From contig JBHJMP010001102.1 in assembly GCA_043381765.1 (NCBI GenBank), positions 1 to 24,104 on the forward strand: a stretch of DNA of 24,104 bases, written 5' to 3'. The stretch's first letter is position 1, and the number at the start of each line of letters is the position of its first letter. The notes beneath the pieces were generated by a model. The model was not told the origin of the DNA and ran no database searches. It saw nothing but the letters and a program-made list of their open reading frames with translations. Below are positions 1 to 15,800 of the stretch, piece after piece. The DNA comes from Collodictyon triciliatum. Taxonomy: Eukaryota; CRuMs. Position numbers and translations under genes: made by a program.

Positions 1-102
1 CACTCACTCACTCACTCACTCACTCACTCACTCACTCACTCACTCACTCACTCACTCACTCACTCACTCACTCACTCACTCACTCACTCACTCACTCACT
101 CT
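1..102. repeat. (CACT)n microsatellite at left edge
   Basis: Pure tandem CACT from the first base to about position 100, followed by CTCCCC. It probably lies in the intron upstream of the first visible MECR exon, because the next exon begins at an AG acceptor at 159-160. The array runs off the window, so its true length is unknown. Confidence 0.97.
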
Positions 103-160
103 CCCCTTATTCTGTTTCGTTTTATTTCATTTGTTTTCTGACTGCCATTATGCATCGCAG

Positions 161-338
161 GCTCGTTTGGAACATGGCGGACGCATGCAGTGGTTGACCA
201 GGACGAAGTGCAGCCTATTCCAAAGGACATTCCGCTCTCTGCAGCAGCCACAATCGGAGTGAATCCCTGCACTGCCTACCGCATGCTTCACGACTTTGTC
301 TCGCTGAATCCCGGTCTGTTGCTTTTTCTTCTTTTTTG

Positions 339-382
<44 letters not shown>

Positions 383-391
383 CTTATTTTT

Positions 392-431
<40 letters not shown>

Positions 432-550
432 TCTTTTCTTTCTTGATACAATCCCAAATGATAAGGTCTTCTGTGTTCAATCAATCTCCAACTTCTATGA
501 TTTTCAAACACGCGACACTGTCGTTTTTTCTTGATTTTTTATTTTTATAT

Positions 551-585
<35 letters not shown>

Positions 586-1682
586 TTTTTTTTATTTATT
601 TATTAAGCAGTGATTTTTACAACAGATAATAGCTCGTTTAATCGAAAAATACAAAAAATTTCAAAATACATAAAAAAAGAAAGAAAATACGAACAAAACC
701 ACAAATACTTTTAAAGAAAAACCCTCGAGTCTTCCTCACTGTAGCTAAACTCAATATTATTCTCTGTGCCAGGCGATGTTGTCATCCAGAATGGAGCCAA
801 CAGTGCAGTCGGCCAATGCGTTATCCAAATCGCCAAAGAAATGGGCGTGCACACCATCAACATCATCCGGGATGAGTACGCCTTACTCACACATACATAG
901 ACACATGCACTGTGTCACTTTTTGTGTCGAAGCAAAGACTTTGAAATACGTATCTACATGAGCTCAACCAACACCATAACACCAACGTGCGCACAGAGTC
1001 GACTTTGAAGTGCAAGAAAACACCGCGTTCCTCAAGTCCCTGGGAGCTGATATGGTTGTGACCGAGTCCTTTGCCCAATCATACAAGATGCGGGAGTTGA
1101 TGAAAGGCACAAGCTACCCAAACGCACGCCTTGCACTCAACTGCGTTGGTGGAGAATCTGTGGCCACCTTATCTCAGCTCCTCGGGTATGAATGAACACC
1201 AAACCTTCTTGCAAGCATCATCTCTCTCCATTCCCTCTCTCTCCATTCCCTCTCTCTCTCTCTCCGTCCATCAAACGACAGCCGCAAAGACGCACACAAA
1301 ATCACAGCCTCAAAGTCACACACACCCATTCACTCGATGAACATCAAACTCCAGGCCGAGCAGCAAGATTGTCACATACGGAGGCATGTCGCGGCGGCCT
1401 GTGACTATTCCGACTGCGCAGCTGCTGTTCAAGCAAATCGAGATGCGAGGCTTCTGGATGACGCGCTGGGTGCAAGAAAACACCCGCGAGGAGCGCCGCG
1501 TCATGCTGGACTATCTTGCGGGCCTTGTGCGAAGCAGCCGCCTGCGCATCCGCACCGAATCTCATCCCTTTGCCCGATTCCACGAAACCCTTGACCGCTA
1601 CTTTGAGCCCAACCGCGGTCCAAAGCTGCTCTTTTCCATGAACCAGTCGCTCTCATCTGCAGCCGATGCGTCCGCTCTGTAA
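161..1682 (+). CDS. MECR: Mitochondrial trans-2-enoyl-CoA reductase (MECR/ETR1), 5' partial, 4 exons visible
   Basis: This is the NADPH-dependent enoyl-thioester reductase of mitochondrial type II fatty acid synthesis, a zinc-free medium-chain dehydrogenase/reductase. Exons are 161-313, 773-875, 997-1185 and 1355-1682 (stop TAA). All introns are GT-AG and the phases agree, giving about 257 residues. Recognisable blocks, in order, are [29 protein letters not shown], the nucleotide-binding turn [54 protein letters not shown] and RGFWMTRW, each aligning with the animal and fungal enzymes. The N-terminal substrate lobe, with the catalytic Tyr and any mitochondrial presequence, lies left of the window. 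A downstream GTG at 190 is not a start, because the homology continues upstream of it to the acceptor at 160. Codons are strikingly G/C-ending compared with the other three genes. Confidence 0.93.
314..772 (+). other. MECR intron full of low-complexity sequence
   Basis: A GT-AG intron of 459 nt, the longest in the window. It contains an interrupted T tract of about 90 nt at 340-430, a (TTTA)n array at about 536-605 and an A-rich stretch at 640-715. The splice joins a phase-1 glycine codon (NPG to DVV), which fixes both ends. Open frames through it encode only poly-Phe or poly-Lys and are not genes. Confidence 0.9.
1217..1264. repeat. CT-rich tandem tract in MECR intron 3
   Basis: Imperfect repeats of CATTCCCTCTCT followed by (CT)n, inside the intron 1186-1354. 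It is a pyrimidine-rich low-complexity tract with no coding signal. Confidence 0.8.
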
Positions 1683-2207
1683 AATACGCCCGGCATGTCT
1701 GTGCTGAAAAAATGGCTGGCTTTGGCAAGCAAAGGAAACCAGGATGAGGAAGCAGAATCTGTGTTCCTTCCTTCCTTCCTTCCTTCCTTCCTTCCTTCCT
1801 TCCTTCCTTCCTTCCTTCCTTCCTTCCTTCCTTCCTTCCTTCCTTCCTTCCTTCCTTCCTTCTCTCGCTCTCCTCTCTTTGTTTTCGTTGCATTTTTTCG
1901 CCAGGCTGCAAGAAACGATGCAGTGTCTTTTACCTCTGCAACTCTTTTTTTTTTTTCTCATTTTTTCTCATTTTTTTTCTTTGAAGAGATTAAACTGGCA
2001 ACAGCAACAACAATAAACGAGAGTAGAACAAAACACAGAGCGAAAGAAGGACTGTGTTGCGGGCCGCCAACTTGCGCGTGCGACAGAAGAAGCCGCCTTC
2101 TTTCCTTGTGTGTTGTTGCTGGTCTTTTCCTTCGTGGCTCACAGTTTTCGTTTGCCAGCAAAGCACAACTCTGGCCTGCAAAAGAAAAAGAAAAAAAACA
2201 CACGAGT
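1683..2207. other. Intergenic region MECR to OGT-like gene
   Basis: About 525 bp between two genes in the same orientation. It holds the (CTTC)n array and then GC-richer unique sequence that should include the 3' UTR of MECR and the promoter of the downstream gene. A long open frame crosses it (1695-2504) but is carried by the repeat and shows no recognisable protein. I see no convincing TATA box or polyadenylation signal. Confidence 0.6.
1764..1862. repeat. (CTTC)n microsatellite
   Basis: About 25 uninterrupted CTTC units in the intergenic region 3' of MECR. All frames stay open through it (Leu-Pro-Ser-Phe on plus, Lys-Glu-Gly-Arg on minus), which explains several spurious ORFs on both strands. 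Confidence 0.97.
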
Positions 2208-7830
<5,623 letters not shown>

Positions 7831-8260
7831 ATAAAGAGTTATCGAAAAAGCAATATCATTTTAAAAACCTTGTCGAATCAGCAGAGTCCACAAATTCTAC
7901 TTTGATAACCTTTGGGAATGATACCAAAAATAGGAGGTGGAAATGAAAAGAGTACATATAGAAGAGGAAATAAGTGTGCCTTTTTCTTTTCTCCAAGATA
8001 CTGTACTTACGATGTACTGTGGATTTTTTTCAAGAGCATCTCTTTATCTTTCAATGCTAGAATTCTTATGATACCTATCTTTCGATTCATCCAAGACGCA
8101 AACTTTAAAATAATCGATATAATCTATCTAGAAATTTCAGAGACATGGGTACCTCACAATGACAAATTTTTTCAATCATTTATATTTCAATCACCGAGAC
8201 AAAGGTGATTTCTTTGCAGGACTGCTTGGTTGTAATAGCGTTGTCGCTGCGCCATCTTCG
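7831..8260. other. Intergenic region between convergent genes
   Basis: About 430 bp between the stop codon of the plus-strand OGT-like gene and the stop codon of the minus-strand receptor gene. It must contain two 3' UTRs and terminators. It is AT-rich and unique, and I see no RNA gene or conserved coding segment. Confidence 0.6.
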
Positions 8261-9878
8261 TCAAACCTCCGTGTTTAATTTTTGTGGGTGCATTTCATTG
8301 CCACCGCTGAGACGAACATGCTTGACTCTTGGAATGATTCTCATGCAGTACAGAACAGTGAATAGGCTAGTGAACATGAAAGAATGAAGAAGAATAAGAA
8401 AAATAAGTATGTCAATACGGTTGAGAAGTGGATTGCGATTAGGTGATTACATCTCCTCACTCTCTACTCAAGGCAAATGTAACATATATTACCTAGAGAC
8501 TTCCAGGGCAACATAGATTGTATGCAGGATTTCGAAGTAGTTGAATAAAAGGTCATGGTTTACTGCATTAATAATCGATACGATAGATGTAAAGAACAAA
8601 AAGACTGACGACGAAATTTGAAGGCGCCGAACCTAGATACCCCAGCGAAAGAAAAGAAATAGATGTAGATTGGTCGCATGTTTTGGTTTGTATGATAAAT
8701 TTATGCACAATATTTCCATTTATCAGAACAAATTTTATACATCGCACTTGAAAATAGTGGAAAGTAGAAGAAAGTGTTTTGTATAGATAATCATGGAGTG
8801 GGGGATTAAGATAACATAACATACTTTTTTCATGATTGGATTATTTTCCACTTTGACATACTCGAAATGCGAAATCAGCCTTCTGCCAAGTATAACATAC
8901 AGAACAGCCATCACCATGCTATATTCGCCAAATGAAAATTCAAAAACCATCATTTTCTTCTCTGAAACAAAAATAATATCACAAAACACAAATGAAAAAT
9001 TCTTAAGTTATGATTATTGCTATTGTTCGGTGTCGTTTGCTCCCTGCCTGATAGATGACAAAAATGTTGTGCCATAGATGATGGCAAAGTCTCTCGTTGA
9101 GGCCGACTGTAGTGACAGTATCCACGTCACAGCCTCCCCCAGCAGGACAAAAATAAGTCCGCCAAAGTATGCCTTTTGGAACTGGCCAAGGTACTTCGAC
9201 TTGATTGAGTTCGAAGTTATTGCATCAAACCTGTATAGAGATCATTGATTGCGCATTAAAAAACATTCTTACCAAATATTTACAAAGGAATATGGCAACT
9301 ATTGCAAAGAATACATGAAAACGATGACTGGAGACTCACCACACAAAAATCATTAGGGAATATGCCACGTAAATAAAAAAGAATGGAAGGGTCAGACAAA
9401 TAATTATGGTATCTATCTGCATTCTTTCTATGTTTCCACTGACTCCGCTAAGATAGTAGATAAGACGGCCTATTCAATTAAATGAATTTTTCAAAAGAAA
9501 ACTAATTTCATATAGCATATGAATGATTTGTTAGTTCCCTGTTTATTTTTTCACTTTTGCGTTCGTTTTTGTTTTTGTTTTGCTTTTCACTTTCAAGACA
9601 TGACTTACAAATAACAAGACCGAGTGCGCTCAAGTGAAGAATAAGCGCGGTTGGATTCCGCTTCTTGTAGTTATCAAACTGCTCTTGGCACACAAAGAGC
9701 AGCTGGTACAAGATGAACACCAGGAAGATGCCGTAGATAACCGTGTATAGGATAAAGGCTGGTATATGCTTTGCATACCATGATTTTCCGCATCCTTTTT
9801 CTCCCGGAATGGGCAGCGAATAGATGGCGAAGTCAGACTTAATGAATACACCGACATTTAGTGCCACCAATCCATATA
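8261..9878 (-). other. Seven-transmembrane region of the receptor
   Basis: Six exons give seven hydrophobic segments: TM1 FILYTVIYGIFLVFILYQLL; TM2 ALILHLSALGLVI, crossing into CRLIYYLSGV; TM3 IIICLTLPFFFIYVAYSLMI; TM4 FGGLIFVLLGEAVTWILSL; TM5 FAIIYGTTFFMVMAVLYVIL, followed by basic GRRLISHFEYVKVRRLQ; TM6 VFLFFTSIVSIINAV; TM7 FEILHTIYVALEVSSLFTVL, followed by YCMRIIPRVKHVRL. With an N-terminal signal peptide and basic loops after TM5 and TM7, this fits an N-out, C-in GPCR-like topology. I cannot assign a GPCR family; a distant resemblance to the TOM1/THH1 group at TM7 is only an impression. Confidence 0.75.
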
Positions 9879-12800
9879 CTGATCGAATAGGCCGATGAAT
9901 GATATTACAGCTGCTAATGCATGTTTTCAACACAACAATAATATCAAGCCTTTCACAAACCAAAGTTCTTTGCGTATATCGACTGTCAACATAAATGTGT
10001 GAATTCATACCATTTCCTTGCTCGCACAGACAACGCCACATGTATTATTTGCACACGACCACATGCTATCCGTACGGTTGACCCCAGAAGAAGTCCAATA
10101 ACTCCATTTGGGCACCCACGATGTGCAGATGGGATTCTCAAGGACACATGGGTTTGGTTTATAATCCCCCTTGTATATAAATGTGTCTTGGGGTGGGTTG
10201 TCGCCTAATAAAGTCAAAATCATAGCGTGTTACTCTACTTTTCGAGTTAAAAATCATTCATTTTAATACTTGCATTTCGACTATTTCATCACTAACACTA
10301 GGATTATTGACGTAATGGCGAAGGAAATGAACAATAAAATGGAAAAGCCAATAAGATGGAAGATAACCAGGCGGAGGCACGTAATCATCCTTTTTCGGAA
10401 ATGTTATTCTTATTCCTCGTTCAGAGCGGGCATTAGCTTTCACTGACCCATTCATGTGCACCAAGGCGAGGCTTACTACAGGCGAGACAACAGATCTACG
10501 AAGTACATAAATCTAGGTGAGTTAAAACGGCTGTATGAAATAAACGAGTTCTCTTACGACAAGCTCTTCTATTCGCTTCTCATATGATAGATTTAGATGC
10601 TAATTCTAATGTGCAACTTTGTGCCATGTTTTCTTCTGCAACATACCCATTCATTGGTTTGTTTTTTTGTGGCTCCTGAGCATGAACATCATAAGATGTC
10701 ATTATTATACGAATGTAATAGTTCCTGTCATCCTTAAGCAAGTCTCTAGTGTTACAATCTATTGTGATTCCATTGAACAGATTCACAATGTCCATCTGTG
10801 TTGTCCTATTTACTAAGGAAATAAAAATTAAACTTCAGAACTGCATAGCTACCCAACAGTGGTAGGTAATTATTACGAAATGAAGCAATGAAAATGCTAC
10901 CAATACCTCTTTCCGTGTACATTTCTATATCATTTGTTTTGACCCTAACATTTTTGACGCCATCCACTCTCATCAATTCCAAGGAAATAATTTCGGGTAT
11001 TGTCGTATTACATGTTGTTCCATTTACCCATAGTTTTTCTTGCGACAGATTGGAATAAGCAAAAAATGTGTCCTGAATACGAAAACTAGGTTTTAATAAT
11101 ACCCAAAAAAAAAAACAAGAAAGAAGCATATATCACCAAGCGTCACATATTATACTTCCTCCAATGAATGCAGATGTGCTCAGAAGATTTACCTCTGCAG
11201 ATTTTTGAGATAATCCTTCTATAGGAAACTGCAACGAGATTTCCAGAATGCAATCGCATCCTCGAAATAGTTCAGATACACTGAATCCTCTAACATAATC
11301 ATACACACCTCTTGACGCTTGGGTAAGTTCACTAATAGTAGGTCTCTGTTTTGGTGCACTTAACAACAGAGAGTAACTGATTGTATTCAAGTCTCGGTTA
11401 AGTTGCTCCCTGCTTTGAATATCAGTCTGTGGAGGCACTTTTTCTGAATGAACGTAAATGTGAATATGAAAAGTGTGAAAAGATGTACCCAAAATACATA
11501 TTTTAGGCAAAAAAATAAATAAATACGTTTGTCAGTGGCCTTATTGAGACACTCGGAAAGGTCTGAAATCAGGTTGGTAGCATTTCTAGGAGCAAAATTT
11601 GTGACACATATGATAAATGCAGAGGTTAGTAACTTTTGTTTCATCCAAATTTCCGTGAGTTTAAAAGGTCTTCCAACAACAAAAAAGGTACTGATGTATG
11701 ATGACCCACTACGCATAGAAGGGAGGTCTAAAAAAAAAAAATGAAATAGAACAAAGTAGACAAAAGGGCGAATTGAAATTGCTATGGTGGAATTGCCTGT
11801 ATTTTCTAGAATCCATCAACGGTTTTAACGTATCCTCAATCATTTCTGACACGTAGATCGATTTGGAACTATCTGTTGGACAACCCGAAAGTTTCTGGCT
11901 ACGGTTGGGGTCGACTACTTTTGAGGTTGACCGTTGGATTCTTGATGGTGATGCTATTTAAAATGAATTGAACTATTAAAAAAAAATAACTCAAAGTAGA
12001 TAAACAATAGAACTTCTCTCTACTTGACTTTCATAAACAGCAGTTAATTTTTTTTCCGTAAAATTGAGCATTTTAAGGTATTAAACCTGTTTTGTTCATC
12101 CAAGGGCTTTGGTGATCAAGTGATGATTGTGAATCAGTCAGAGGCACTGCAGTTTTTAAAAAATGGATGGGATTTGATTGAGACTGTGCTGAAAGAAACT
12201 CAGGTGTCGCTACAAAGTTTTCAAGAAAACGAATTTAAACCGGAAATTTTTGGATATCACTGATTTGTGCTGCATATTTAGTACCCATGCACTTTAAAGA
12301 AAAGTATGGATATATAAACAGCTGCGTACAATATATGTGCAGATTGGCTTGATGACGAAGTGCCTGTGAGCTTCCAATAATTAGACAAGTTCTTCCTGGA
12401 ACTAGATAAAAACCAAAGTCTAGCTCTAGAGAGCCTTTGATATTCAACACTCCAACACCTACATAGACATGTCCCATCTTTTGCAAAATATACACAAACC
12501 CATTTCTCCCCGCCCATTTAGTCCCATATGAACCAATAGCGACATATTTATGAAAAGTTGCGATAGAGCACCCAAAGAAGCTGTCACTCTCAGCATTCCA
12601 CCCAGACAATACTTGGAGGACAGAAAAAAAACCACCTGATAACTCATAGACGTACACTAAGCCGACATTATCCGCAAAGAGATTTGAAGCGGTTGAATGC
12701 CCGACGAAGAGATCCGTTCCAGCGAATCGAATGAAAGGCTGATGCGAGGATGGCATGAAAGGAGATAATTCCTGGACGAAGTCGCACCCAATAGAACTGA

Positions 12801-15800
12801 TTTTGTATATAAAAGATATAGCAGATGTTTCAGAGGAGATAATCATCAGGTCTCCAGTTATATCTACACCAGAAAATTGACCTATATTCCCTGCAGAAGG
12901 AGTTTCATTTGAAAAAATTGTGCAAATTCTAGGAAATTCGCTGGAAATACCAAAGACACTAACGGATGTCACATGTTGTCCGTTAGAAAATAACAATCCT
13001 GGATCCCCAACGGCAAGGTACTTCTCTGATGATACCAGTATCGTTCCAAACTTTTTGGTGTTTAAATAAGGTGCTGGGTGAATTTCGGAGAAAAGACTCC
13101 ATTTATTATCAATGCTAATTTTGTAGATATATATCCTTCCAACTTCCGAAGAGACACCCAAGCATGAAACGAATAGATATGGCTCAGTGAATGTTAAAGA
13201 AGCCCCGAAATAAGAAGGCTCTGCTATTTCGGGCGTTTGTATTGTTTTAATATGGCTCCAAGTATTGTTAAGAGTCGTATATATTAACACGCGATCCGAA
13301 TTATCCAGAGATGATGACCTCTGCGAAGGTACACCGACAAATACATGCGTATCAGATATGAAAACAGAACCAATAACCCCAAACGAACCATTTCCACGTG
13401 ATTGAATCACTCCAACGGTGGGAAAAGAATCTATTTAAATTTAAAAAAAGAGTCTGATAATACAAAACTATATTATCATGGGTAGTTAAGAATATCAATT
13501 AATACTGATTAAATGGAAAAGTAGCAAATAAAAAGAAAGTTGCCTGTAAATGGATTTTGAGACAAATCGATGTAGTTCACGTGACTCATCAAAGAGAAGT
13601 TTGGAGGTTCTGCAGACAAAAAGTATCCATGGAAAAAATTCATTAGAATTTCAGTATACTAAAAAATATATCTTTTAAGAAGATAAGAATTATTAAGAAT
13701 GTGTAATGATAAACCCTCTATTGAATTTTTGGATAGCAAAAGGTAGTCCAAAAAGAACATTTCTGGTAAATCACCGACAGCTTTTACATAAATATTGAGC
13801 AAAGTTAGCGGTATGGTCATGAGTATGATGCATACTTTAAAAAACTTTAACTGTGATGGGTATGAACACAAACATGATATTTGATTATCGTTCAAAAATA
13901 TTCTCTTGACTGATGGCATGTTCATCCTTCCCATCGTTCCTTGATATGCAATATTAATAAAAATCACCAAGCAAACACACAAAATAACGTATTCACCGAT
14001 TCAATAATTGACTTTATTGAGTATCACTCTAAGAACCTGATATTTGATTAAAGTGGACATTGAACTCGACTAGATAAGCCGCGTCAATGACTGGAATTGT
14101 TCCTAAGAAAAATAAAATAGAACAGATGATTCTTGGATGAAGGAAATTAATTTTCTCTTATCTTTTTCTTTCGATTTATACAAAACCAGGATTTGTATAA
14201 GCTGAATGTTAGTTCTGCAATTTGAAAAGAAAAAACCAAAGAAAAAACCAAATTAACCTGATATTTGGTTGTAACTAGCATCTAAGATTTGTAGCGTACC
14301 CCAATCACCACTGGGTAAGGCCCCTATTCGCACATGTGATGTTTTTTATCTAATCATATATATGTTCTGGTCATGACATTTCGATGATGCAATTTTACCT
14401 GTGAATAAATTCCCTGAAAGAATGACAACATCGGCGATAAATGGGAACATCGTTTCAATTTCGCCTAGTTATGTGTAGCTATTAAAAATACATTATGTCT
14501 ATTATTACAATATTAAAATTAACAAGTGCGAGGTGGGGCATTGAGCACTCAGGTACAAACCTTTAAATATGTTGAAAGATAAATCTAGAAAATTGAGATA
14601 AGGGAAATGCATTTGTTCTGGCGCCCCTATTAAATTTCATGTATACACTTTAAAATAGAATAATTATGTACAATTCCATATGTTCCATTAAAGAGACAGT
14701 CACAAAACAACTACCCGACAGCTGACAATGACTGGCCCATAAAAAACCAAGCATTGGGGAGTTAATTGAAGAGAGATTGCCTGAAATGTTACGAAAAATA
14801 ACAAACAAAAATTATAGTATTTAATTCTCTGGAAAAAATAGCATTGTTAAGACGTCAGTAAATGAAAATTTTAACTTACCTGTAATCTGATTGTAACTAA
14901 AATCTATCCATACGGCTATTGGAAATTCAAGGACTGGTACGTCTCCTTTGAAAACAAAGAACTTTAAGGGATGGGTAGAAATGGCATTAAACCAGTTTTT
15001 TTTTTTTTTGCATTTTTTGCATTTTTTGCATTTTTTGCATTTTTTATACATACCACTTAAAAAATTTTCTGACACCGCATATACGCGTATGGATGGTGCA
15101 TAGGACTTCAAAGTGCCTATGGACGTCAACATCACCAATTAAACAAATAATATAAAGAATCCGTTTTTATATTATGAGAAATCATATCGTTTATGCAATA
15201 CCTGTTAATTGATTGTATTCTAAGATAACATCTTGAATGTCGATAGATTCAATCGAGGGCATGCTACCTACATTGTTAACATAGTCATGCTTAAGAAATG
15301 CAACGTAAGCCAGGTTATTTCTCTTGAAACCCCCCAATATTCCTCATGTGTAAAGTTATTTCAGTATTCTCTCTAAAACAGCAAAAGAATAGACTTCTTG
15401 AATAATCACCTGAGAATAGATTGTCACTAAGGTCAAGATATTTTAAGTTGGGACAGACGAACTTTGGTAGGACGCCTATTTTCGTTTTCAAAAATAAGTT
15501 GGAAAACCAAATAATCGATGATTGAAGAAAAACATGCTGATTTAATTCTCGATTTAATTCAAATGTTAGTTAGAGCTTACCATCCAGGCCATTAGATTGA
15601 AGCTTTAAAGTTGAAATGGGACATGAAAAGGAGATTGGAAGCGTTCCTATCATGTTAAGCTGGTCGTTATGTCTTCAAACTAACTAACAGACAAAGAAAC
15701 GAAGAAATAAAAAAAACAACAAAAAAACAACAAAAAAACAACAAAAAAACAATAAAAAACAATAAAAAACAATAAAAAACAATAAAAAACAACAAAAAAC

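Noticed and set aside
190-534. Open frame with a poly-Phe tract (and poly-Lys frame on the opposite strand, 215-511)
   Set aside because: The first part is the MECR exon; the rest is the T-rich intron. The MECR frame resumes after the AG at 772.
1501-1961. Minus-strand frames with Arg-Lys-Glu-Gly repeats
   Set aside because: They are translations of the CTTC microsatellite and of antisense MECR; no conserved domain.
14821-15138. Continuous minus-strand ORF with a Lys-Lys-Cys repeat
   Set aside because: It joins two LRR exons through an intron containing the CATTTTTTG repeat; neighbouring 66-nt, phase-1 exons show the middle is spliced out.
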